A DNA stretch of 64,000 nt from Sinorhizobium shofinae (GTDB lineage: Bacteria > Pseudomonadota > Alphaproteobacteria > Rhizobiales > Rhizobiaceae), in the NCBI GenBank assembly GCA_001704765.1, contig MBFK01000009.1, positions 62,001 to 126,000 of the forward strand. The letters run 5' to 3'. The stretch's first letter is position 1, and each line of letters opens with the position of its first letter. Made by a program: the position numbers and the translations under genes. Under the pieces are notes generated by a model, which did not search any database, was not told where the DNA came from, and saw only the letters and a list, made by a program, of their open reading frames with translations. Positions 57,525 to 64,000 of this stretch are shown one piece after another.

Positions 57525-58559
57525 TCAGGCGGCCTGCTTGCGCGGCTTGATCAGGCCGCGATTGACAAGCAGTTCGGCGATCTGAACGGCGTTCAGCGCC
57601 GCACCCTTGCGCAGGTTGTCGGAAACGACCCACATGTTGAGGCCGTTTTCGACGGTCGCGTCCTCTCGGATGCGCGAAATATAGGTCGCGTCTTCGCCAG
57701 CGCATTCGTAGGGCGTCACATAGCCGCCATTTTCATGCTTGTCGACGACCAGGCAACCCGGCGCCTCACGCAGGATCTCGCGCGCCTCGTCGGCGGTGAT
57801 CTCGTTCTCGAATTCGATATTGACCGATTCCGAATGGCCGATGAACACCGGCACGCGGACGGCCGTGCATGTCACCTTGATCTTCGGATCGAGCATCTTC
57901 TTGGTTTCGGCGAGAACCTTCCATTCTTCCTTGGTGTAGCCGTCTTCCATAAAGACATCGATATGCGGGATGACGTTGAAGGCGATGCGCTTGGTGAACT
58001 TCTTGCTCTCGATCGGATCGGCGACGAAGACGGCGCGCGTCTGGTTGAAGAGCTCGTCCATGCCGTCCTTGCCGGCACCGGAAACCGACTGATAGGTGGA
58101 AACGACGACGCGCTTGATCTTCGCGTGATCGTGCAGTGGCTTCAGCGCGACGACGAGCTGCGCCGTCGAGCAATTCGGATTGGCGATGATGTTCTTCTTG
58201 GTGAACTGGGAAACCGCATCCGCATTCACTTCCGGCACGATCAGCGGCACGTCGGCGTCGTAGCGCCAGGCCGAGGAATTGTCGATGACGACGCAGCCCT
58301 GCTGCCCGATCTTCGGCGAGTACTTCAAGGAAACCGCGCCGCCGGCCGACATCAGGCAGATATCGGTGTCGGAGAAGTCATAGGTTTCGAGGTTGGAGAC
58401 TTTCAGCGTCTTGTCGCCGTAGGAGACCTCGGTGCCGATGGAGCGCGAGGAGGCGAGCGCCACAACCTCATCCGCAGGAAATCCCCGTTCGGAAAGGATG
58501 TTCAGCATCTCCCGGCCGACATTGCCGGTGGCGCCTGCGACTGCAATCTTGAAACCCAT
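57525..58559 (-). CDS. asd: aspartate-semialdehyde dehydrogenase
   Basis: A 344-residue enzyme reducing aspartyl phosphate to the semialdehyde for lysine, threonine, methionine and cell-wall diaminopimelate. The N-terminal VAGATGNVGREML binds NADP, the catalytic cysteine is Cys130 in NPNCSTAQ, and the later IGHSESVNIEFE is typical. The ATG at 58559 follows GAGAG. No biosynthetic operon is attached. Confidence 0.98.
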   Translation of the reverse strand: MGFKIAVAGATGNVGREMLNILSERGFPADEVVALASSRSIGTEVSYGDKTLKVSNLETYDFSDTDICLMSAGGAVSLKYSPKIGQQGCVVIDNSSAWRYDADVPLIVPEVNADAVSQFTKKNIIANPNCSTAQLVVALKPLHDHAKIKRVVVSTYQSVSGAGKDGMDELFNQTRAVFVADPIESKKFTKRIAFNVIPHIDVFMEDGYTKEEWKVLAETKKMLDPKIKVTCTAVRVPVFIGHSESVNIEFENEITADEAREILREAPGCLVVDKHENGGYVTPYECAGEDATYISRIREDATVENGLNMWVVSDNLRKGAALNAVQIAELLVNRGLIKPRKQAA

Positions 58560-59074
58560 GATCTAAGCTCTCTTTCTGTCTCTCCTCATCTGGTGGAGGC
58601 GGAGCCGCGCGGATTGTCCGCGAGGTTCCTGTCCCCGGCCGTACCGGGGAGAGAGCGGAGGGCCAGAGACGTCAGACGGTTTTCGTCGTCGTTTTGGCCG
58701 TTGTTTTGCGATTGAGCGAGAAAGGGCGAGCCTGCCCGGCATGGGCCGGCAAGTTCAGCGCAGCGATGGACGAACTGTTCGGTCGCATCTCGGTTTCCTC
58801 GTTCGCCGCTGCTCATACCGGCTTTTCGGCAAGAGTCAAGCCGCGGGCGGTCCTTCGCATCGAATCGCTGGCCTGCGGCGCGCGCAGGATTCCACCCGGC
58901 GACACGCCCGATCGCGGCATTAGACGAAAGTCATAAGCCCAAAGCATCCCTGCCTCGGGCAAGGCTTTTCTGACATCCTCTGATCAGGCGTACCACGTTC
59001 GCGGCTTCGGGGAGGAGCGCGGGAACGACCCAATGGACGCTCCAATATGCCTTTTGAAGTGGAGGATCATCAAA
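58560..59074. other. 515-bp intergenic region between asd and the MHS transporter
   Basis: I see no convincing gene. Short frames in both directions (for example 58694-58936 on plus and 58586-58816 on minus) have Arg/Ser-rich compositions typical of chance frames. The region must contain promoters for the divergent asd and transporter genes. Around 58675-58720 it is T/G-rich with repeated GTT and CGT units. Confidence 0.55.
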
Positions 59075-60967
59075 ATGGCAAATGTCGCAACAGCGGACGG
59101 CATTAGAAAAGCCGGCCCTATGACCGCCGAGGAGAAGAAGGTCATCTTCGCCTCGTCGCTCGGTACCGTCTTCGAATGGTATGATTTCTATCTTTACGGA
59201 TCGCTCGCCCTCTATATCGGCGCGACGTTCTTCAGCCAGTATCCGGAAACGACGCGCAACATCTTCGCGCTGCTTGCCTTTGCCGCGGGCTTCCTGGTGC
59301 GCCCCTTCGGCGCGCTCGTCTTCGGCCGCCTCGGCGATCTCGTCGGCCGCAAATACACCTTCCTCATCACGATCCTGATCATGGGTCTGTCGACCTTCCT
59401 GGTCGGCGTTCTACCCGGTGCCGCCTCGATCGGCATCGCTGCGCCGATCATCCTGATCATGCTGCGCCTGCTGCAGGGCCTGGCGCTTGGTGGTGAATAT
59501 GGCGGTGCCGCGACCTATGTCGCCGAACATGCGCCGCATGGACGCCGCGGCTACTTCACCTCGTGGATCCAGACGACGGCGACGCTCGGTCTGTTCCTGT
59601 CGCTGATCGTGATCCTGTTCGTGCAGTTCATGGTCGGCAAGGAGGCCTTCGCCGAGTGGGGTTGGCGCATACCCTTCCTGCTCTCCTGCGTGCTTCTCGG
59701 CGTATCCGTCTGGATCCGGCTGAAGATGAACGAATCGCCGGCCTTCAAGAAGATGAAGGAAGAGGGCAAGGGTTCCAAGGCACCGCTGACGGAGGCGTTC
59801 GGTCAATGGCGCAATGCCAAGATCGCCCTCCTGGCCCTTTTCGGCGCCGTCGTCGGCCAGGCCGTCGTCTGGTATTCCGGCCAGTTCTACGCGCTGTTTT
59901 TCCTGCAGAACATCCTTAAAGTCGACGCCCAGTCGGCGAACCTGATGGTCGCGGCCTCACTCGTGCTCGGCACCGGCTTCTTTGTCTTCTTCGGCTGGCT
60001 TTCCGACAAGATCGGCCGAAAGCCGATCATCATGGCGGGTCTGCTTCTGGCGATGCTGACCTATTTCCCGCTGTTCAAGACAATGACCTGGGCGGGCAAC
60101 CCGGCTCTTGCCGAAGCCCAACAGAACATCCGTGCGACGGTCACCGCCGCTCCGGGCGACTGCAATTTCCAGTTCAATCCGACTGGCGTCCAGAAGTTCA
60201 CGACCTCTTGCGATATCGCGACGGACTTCCTCACCCGCAACTCGGTGCCCTACGACGTCGTGACCACGGCCGCCGCGGGAACTCCGGCAACCGTGAAGAT
60301 CGGCGAAACGACGATCACCGGCTATGACGCCACGGCTGCCGGCGACAAGGCCAAGGCACAGGATGGTGCGTTCAAGAAGCAGGTCAACCTGGCGCTCCAG
60401 GCCTCCGGCTATCCGCTGGTTCGCGGCGCCGCCAAGGTTCCCGAATCCAAGGTCGATGCCTTCGTTGCCGGAAACCCGGAACTGGCACTCGATGCCGCTG
60501 CCATCCGCGCCAGCGAAAAGACCATGGTTCCGGCTGACAAGCTCATCGCCGACAAGCTTCTGACCAAGGAAGAGGTCGGCAGCGCTACCGAAATAGGGGT
60601 CTATTCGATCGACAAGGCCGGCGCCTTCACGATGGTGGCCGACCCTGCCCGCGTCAACTGGACGGTGATCATCGCGGTTCTGACAGTCCTCGTCATCTAT
60701 GTGACGATGGTCTATGGCCCGATCGCCGCTCTCCTGGTCGAGCTCTTCCCGACTCGCATCCGCTACACCGGCATGTCGCTGCCCTATCATATCGGCAACG
60801 GCTGGTTCGGCGGCCTGCTTCCGGCAACGGCCTTCGCGATGAGCGCCGCAAAGGGCGATATCTACTATGGGCTCTGGTACCCGATCGTCTTCGCCGGCCT
60901 GACGCTGGTGATCGGTCTCCTGTTCCTGCCGGAAACCAAGGACCGCGACATCCATCAGATGGATTGA
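59075..60967 (+). CDS. MFS transporter of the metabolite:H+ symporter family with a large periplasmic insertion
   Basis: A 630-residue MFS protein; family members usually have about 430-550. The N-terminal FEWYDFYLYG signature, the GRLGDLVGRK loop and LPETKD at the end mark the metabolite:H+ symporter (MHS) group, which takes up organic acids, betaines or similar compounds. Twelve membrane segments can be drawn. Between segments 9 and 10 lies a roughly 190-residue hydrophilic insertion (about 336-526), predicted to be periplasmic, with two Cys (GDCNFQF and TTSCDIA). The ATG at 59075 follows TGGAGGATC. Substrate unknown. Confidence 0.9.
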   Translation: MANVATADGIRKAGPMTAEEKKVIFASSLGTVFEWYDFYLYGSLALYIGATFFSQYPETTRNIFALLAFAAGFLVRPFGALVFGRLGDLVGRKYTFLITILIMGLSTFLVGVLPGAASIGIAAPIILIMLRLLQGLALGGEYGGAATYVAEHAPHGRRGYFTSWIQTTATLGLFLSLIVILFVQFMVGKEAFAEWGWRIPFLLSCVLLGVSVWIRLKMNESPAFKKMKEEGKGSKAPLTEAFGQWRNAKIALLALFGAVVGQAVVWYSGQFYALFFLQNILKVDAQSANLMVAASLVLGTGFFVFFGWLSDKIGRKPIIMAGLLLAMLTYFPLFKTMTWAGNPALAEAQQNIRATVTAAPGDCNFQFNPTGVQKFTTSCDIATDFLTRNSVPYDVVTTAAAGTPATVKIGETTITGYDATAAGDKAKAQDGAFKKQVNLALQASGYPLVRGAAKVPESKVDAFVAGNPELALDAAAIRASEKTMVPADKLIADKLLTKEEVGSATEIGVYSIDKAGAFTMVADPARVNWTVIIAVLTVLVIYVTMVYGPIAALLVELFPTRIRYTGMSLPYHIGNGWFGGLLPATAFAMSAAKGDIYYGLWYPIVFAGLTLVIGLLFLPETKDRDIHQMD

Positions 60968-61047
60968 GCGGCTGCCTAACCATACCGCGGGATGCGGGGG
61001 AAAACCGCACACACTTTTCCTCATCCCGCTTACAAGCTCTCCTGACT

Positions 61048-61077
61048 CCGGCGCGGCTTCCGCGCCGGCTTTTTATT
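61048..61077 (+). terminator. Rho-independent terminator of the MHS transporter
   Basis: Arms CCGGCGCGG (61048-61056) and CCGCGCCGG (61060-61068) with a three-base loop are followed by CTTTTTATTT. It ends at the stop codon of the convergent PAP2 gene. Confidence 0.92.
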
Positions 61078-61771
61078 TGAGCTCTGGCGGAGGACTTGCG
61101 GTTTTCGGCGCCGGCCAGCCGCCGGCATCGACGCGGAAGAGCCAGTCCCGCCGGGCGAAGAGAAAGGCGTACATCATCGCGACCCAGAGGCCGAGCAGCA
61201 GGCCTGCGGCCACATCGCTCGGATAGTGGGCGCCGACGACGACGCGCGACACGCCGATCATCAGCGCCAAAATCAGGAAAAGCGGCCGCAGCTGCGGCGT
61301 CAGCATCGCGAAGGCACCGAAGAAGGCGCCGGCCGCTGTCGAATGGCCGGAGGGGAAACTCTCGAACGCGCCGCTGCCGGTGAAGGGCGTCAGGCTGTAG
61401 GCGCCATATTCGGCGAAGAGCTCGGGGCGGGCGCGGCCGATCAGCAATTTCAGCCCGTGAACCAGCACGCTGGCCGTGCCGATCGTCAGCAGAAAATAGG
61501 CCGAGAGATTGCCCGCGGTTCGCGCTCGTTGCCGGACCGTATCGCGCCTTGATGCGCGTCGGACGATGAAGGCGATCAAGAGCAGGGTCGCTGACGTATA
61601 CAGCATCCAGGCGAACGTGCCGAAATCGGTGATCGTCCGGTTGAAGCCAACGATTTCATCGGGCAGCCCCTGCGCCCATTCCGACAATTGCGGATCGAAG
61701 GGAACGAGAGCCACGACGAGAACGATCGTCATCAGCAGAATCCAGCCTGTGGAAGTGAGCGGTTGGTTCAT
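61073..61771 (-). CDS. PAP2-family membrane phosphatase
   Basis: A 232-residue inner-membrane acid phosphatase of the PAP2 superfamily. The three motifs are KLLIGRARP, FPSGHST and SRVVVGAHYPSDV, containing the catalytic His and Arg residues. About five or six membrane segments surround them. Substrates may be undecaprenyl diphosphate, lipid A or phosphatidate-type lipids; the sequence does not tell. The ATG at 61771 follows AGGAAAG. Confidence 0.92.
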   Translation of the reverse strand: MNQPLTSTGWILLMTIVLVVALVPFDPQLSEWAQGLPDEIVGFNRTITDFGTFAWMLYTSATLLLIAFIVRRASRRDTVRQRARTAGNLSAYFLLTIGTASVLVHGLKLLIGRARPELFAEYGAYSLTPFTGSGAFESFPSGHSTAAGAFFGAFAMLTPQLRPLFLILALMIGVSRVVVGAHYPSDVAAGLLLGLWVAMMYAFLFARRDWLFRVDAGGWPAPKTASPPPELK

Positions 61772-61838
61772 TTCGTTCTTTCCTGATCGGTCTCCTGCAT
61801 GTGAAGTCGAACGCGGAAAAATCAAGATATTCCAACGA

Positions 61839-61869
61839 AAACACCTCCGGAGGACGTCCGGAGGTGTTT
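61839..61869. terminator. terminator of leuB
   Basis: Arms AAACACCTCCGGA (61839-61851) and TCCGGAGGTGTTT (61857-61869) with a five-base loop. The A/T ends allow function on the minus strand for leuB, 35 bp after its stop. Confidence 0.82.
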
Positions 61870-61903
61870 GTTCAATCCGCAGAAAAGAAGCGTCGACGGC
61901 CGA

Positions 61904-63016
61904 TCAGGCCGAGAGCACCTTGAACTCGGCGAGAATGGCGTCGCCCATTTCGACGGTGCCGACCTGACGGCAGCCTTCCGCCATGATGTCGCCGGTGCGA
62001 ATGCCCTTGTCGAGCACGTTGGCGATCGCCTTCTCCAGATTGTCGGCTTCCTTCACAAGGTTGAAGGAGTAGTGCAGGCACATGGCGAAAGAAGCGATCA
62101 TGGCGATCGGGTTGGCGATGCCCTTGCCGGCGATATCCGGCGCAGAGCCATGCACCGGCTCGTAGAGTGCCTTGCGCTTGCCCGTCTTGGCATCCGGTGC
62201 GCCGAGCGAAGCCGACGGCAGCATGCCGAGCGAACCGGTCAGCATCGCGGCGACGTCGGAAAGCATGTCGCCGAACAGGTTGTCGGTGACGATGACGTCG
62301 AACTGCTTCGGCTGGCGCACGAGCTGCATGCCGCCGGCATCGGCCAGCATGTGCTCAAGCTGAACGTCGGAATATTTCGCCTTGTGCGTCTCGGTAACCA
62401 CCTGGTTCCAGAGCACGCCCGACTTCATGACGTTGCGCTTTTCCATCGAGCAGACGCTGTTCTTGCGGGTGCGCGCCAGTTCGAAGGCGACGCCGGCGAT
62501 GCGCTCGATCTCGTAGGTGTCGTAGACCTGCGTGTCGATGCCGCGCTTCTGGCCGTTGCCGAGGTCGATGATCTCCTTCGGCTCGCCGAAATAGACGCCA
62601 CCGGTCAACTCGCGGACGATGAGGATGTCGAGACCCTCGACCAGCTCCGGCTTCAGCGAGGAGGCATTGGCAAGCGCCGGGTAGCAGATGGCGGGCCTCA
62701 GGTTGGCGAAGAGTTCGAGATCCTTGCGCAGCCGCAGCAGGCCGGCTTCCGGTCGCACCTCGTAAGGCACTGCGTCCCATTTCGGTCCGCCGACGGCGCC
62801 GAAGAGCACGGCATCGGCGGCAAGCGCCTTCGCCATGTGCTCTTCCGAGATCGCCGCGCCATGGGCGTCATAGGCGGAACCACCCACAAGCCCCTCGTCC
62901 GTCACGAAGCCAGCGCCCTGCTCGGCATTCATGTAAGCGATGATTTTGCGGACTTCCGCCATGGCTTCCGGGCCGATGCCGTCGCCGGGCAGAAGGAAGA
63001 GATTGCGCACAGTCAT
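61904..63016 (-). CDS. leuB: 3-isopropylmalate dehydrogenase
   Basis: A 370-residue NAD-dependent enzyme of leucine synthesis, converting 3-isopropylmalate to 2-ketoisocaproate. The N-terminal [15 protein letters not shown], the substrate-binding [13 protein letters not shown] and [12 protein letters not shown] metal-binding stretch and [15 protein letters not shown] are family motifs. The ATG at 63016 follows AAGGA. No other leu gene is in the window. Confidence 0.98.
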   Translation of the reverse strand: MTVRNLFLLPGDGIGPEAMAEVRKIIAYMNAEQGAGFVTDEGLVGGSAYDAHGAAISEEHMAKALAADAVLFGAVGGPKWDAVPYEVRPEAGLLRLRKDLELFANLRPAICYPALANASSLKPELVEGLDILIVRELTGGVYFGEPKEIIDLGNGQKRGIDTQVYDTYEIERIAGVAFELARTRKNSVCSMEKRNVMKSGVLWNQVVTETHKAKYSDVQLEHMLADAGGMQLVRQPKQFDVIVTDNLFGDMLSDVAAMLTGSLGMLPSASLGAPDAKTGKRKALYEPVHGSAPDIAGKGIANPIAMIASFAMCLHYSFNLVKEADNLEKAIANVLDKGIRTGDIMAEGCRQVGTVEMGDAILAEFKVLSA

Positions 63017-63355
63017 GGATAGTCCTTCTCGAGGGGAAAACTCGGGCGCGTTCTTAGCGCAACTTCGTATCGAGGGAAATCGCGTCGGCGAAAGATTTGT
63101 GCGCGCGATCTACCCGTTCCCTTGGGGACGGTGGTGGCTGGGACCGATCACCCGGTTCGCGCAGCGGAGAGGAAAGATCCATGCGCAAGCTCATTCGGGC
63201 CATCGCAGACCTGCTCCGCGACACGTGGACATCCTCACCTTCCGCAAGCCTTCGACTGATGCCGCCAGGCAAGCTGGCTCGCCGCCGTCCCGTTTCCGCT
63301 TGACGGAATCGGCGGCTGACGCTCGAATGGCCGAATTACAACCGGGGTTTCCAAG
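63017..63355. other. 339-bp intergenic region holding a small-ORF candidate
   Basis: This gap between leuB and the LysE-family gene contains the candidate 40-codon gene at 63181-63303 and presumably the leuB promoter. I see no leader peptide rich in leucine codons for leuB attenuation and no terminator. Confidence 0.5.
63181..63303 (+). CDS. possible 40-residue small protein
   Basis: An ATG preceded by a strong Shine-Dalgarno (GAGAGGAAAGATCC) opens a 40-codon frame starting MRKLIRAIADLLRDTWTSSP and ending in a basic tail. The first 17 residues could form an amphipathic helix with Arg and Lys on one face. I do not recognise a family. The ribosome-binding site is the main support; it might be a chance frame. 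It lies 52 bp upstream of the LysE-family gene, in the same direction. Confidence 0.42.
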   Translation: MRKLIRAIADLLRDTWTSSPSASLRLMPPGKLARRRPVSA

Positions 63356-63997
63356 ATGTCCGAGACGCTACTTGTCGGTGCCTTTCTCGCAGCACTTTCC
63401 TACACGCTGATCCCCGGCCCCGCCTTCCTGGCGCTTCTCGGCATCGGCGCCGGCCAGGGCCGAAAGGCCGGCGCGCTGTTCATGGGCGGCCATCTCGCCG
63501 GCGATATTCTCTGGTCGACGCTGGCGCTCGTCGCGATCGTCGGCGCCCGTTCGATCGGAACGGCGATCTTCGACATTCTGGGCCTCTTCTGCGGCGCCTA
63601 TCTCGCCTGGATCGGCTGGACGGCGCTCAAGGCCCGTCCGAAGGGCGAGAACCGAGCCCTGATGACGGTCGAACGGCCGCTCCGGCGCGGGCTGATCTTC
63701 GGGCTCACCAATCCCAAAGGCTACCCGGTGGCGCTCGCGACCTTCACGGCGCTCCTTGCCAGCTCCGCGAACGCATTGGAATTCAATGCCCTGCCGATGC
63801 TGCTCGCCGTTTCGCTGATCGGCTTCCTGATCGCTGACGTGATCCTGATCGCCATCATCGGCGCCTCGGTCGTCCGGCGCTTCTATCGGCGCCATGAGCT
63901 CACCATCGTCCGACTCTCCGGGCTCCTGTTCATCGGTTTTGCGGCGCAGGCGATCTGGCACGCGGCGCCCGGCCTCCTGGGCGTGCGCAAGGCTTGA
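63356..63997 (+). CDS. LysE/RhtB-family amino-acid exporter
   Basis: A 213-residue inner-membrane protein with about six membrane segments. The family start with the conserved IPGPAFL motif (SYTLIPGPAFLALLGIGAGQ region), GAYLAWIGWTALKARP and LIFGLTNPKGYPVALATF place it in the LysE superfamily of amino-acid and metabolite exporters. The substrate is unknown. The stop codon lies just inside the right edge, so the gene is complete. Confidence 0.9.
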   Translation: MSETLLVGAFLAALSYTLIPGPAFLALLGIGAGQGRKAGALFMGGHLAGDILWSTLALVAIVGARSIGTAIFDILGLFCGAYLAWIGWTALKARPKGENRALMTVERPLRRGLIFGLTNPKGYPVALATFTALLASSANALEFNALPMLLAVSLIGFLIADVILIAIIGASVVRRFYRRHELTIVRLSGLLFIGFAAQAIWHAAPGLLGVRKA

Positions 63998-64000
63998 ACA

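Noticed and set aside
58694-58936. Eighty-codon rightward frame between asd and the MHS transporter
   Set aside because: No ribosome-binding site, Arg/Ala/Ser-rich random-looking composition and an overlapping opposite frame; judged non-coding.

Overview
The window looks like a chromosomal segment of a Sinorhizobium/Ensifer-type alphaproteobacterium (Rhizobiaceae). The grounds are the high GC content, the gene order around hemE-hemJ-rho-mnmE-mnmG-rsmG-parA-parB, alphaproteobacterial proteins (a DUF1013/TrcR protein, the giant NAD-glutamate dehydrogenase, a DUF1674 protein) and rhizobial dispersed intergenic palindromes. No phage, insertion sequence, CRISPR array, rRNA or tRNA was found. Almost all of it is conserved core genome; the clearest accessory part is the first 9 kb.

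Layout. (1) 1-8.8 kb: a sugar-uptake and catabolic cluster: ABC ATPase (cut by the left edge), periplasmic binding protein, aldo/keto reductase, UxaA-type dehydratase, divergent GntR/FCD regulator, HpcH-type aldolase and a GabD-type aldehyde dehydrogenase. Together they could carry out a non-phosphorylative sugar-acid route (dehydrogenase, dehydratase, aldolase, aldehyde oxidation). (2) 9.1-20.4 kb: nitroreductase, gyrB, an xre-smr-mltA-tim44 operon, fxsA, secB, dnaQ, coaE, aroE, maf and ppsR. (3) 20.4-30 kb: the probable chromosomal origin between ppsR and hemE, then hemE-hemJ, rho, mnmE, mnmG-rsmG-parA-parB. Six near-consensus parS sites lie between 18.8 and 42.0 kb, some inside genes. (4) 30-34.2 kb: leuS-lptE-holA, read leftwards. 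(5) 34.4-41.6 kb: yggS, a PrpE-type acyl-CoA synthetase, a LysR regulator divergent from an orphan ectoine synthase gene, trcR and acetyl-CoA synthetase. (6) 41.7-48.1 kb: DUF1674 protein, htpX-rsmB, heparinase II/III protein and purH. (7) 48.3-64 kb: MFS transporter, giant NAD-GDH, pyridoxal kinase, carbonic anhydrase, lytic transglycosylase, asd, an MHS-family transporter with a large extra periplasmic domain, PAP2 phosphatase, leuB, a possible 40-residue protein and a LysE-family exporter.

The central region joins replication initiation (origin, gyrB), segregation (parAB, parS) and tRNA/rRNA modification genes. The most interesting points are the origin and parS architecture, a shared candidate operator in the sugar cluster, the C-rich leader of rho, the orphan ectC and the transporter insertion. 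Start codons were chosen by reading frame, Shine-Dalgarno match and family length. Functions are assigned from remembered family motifs, with no database search.
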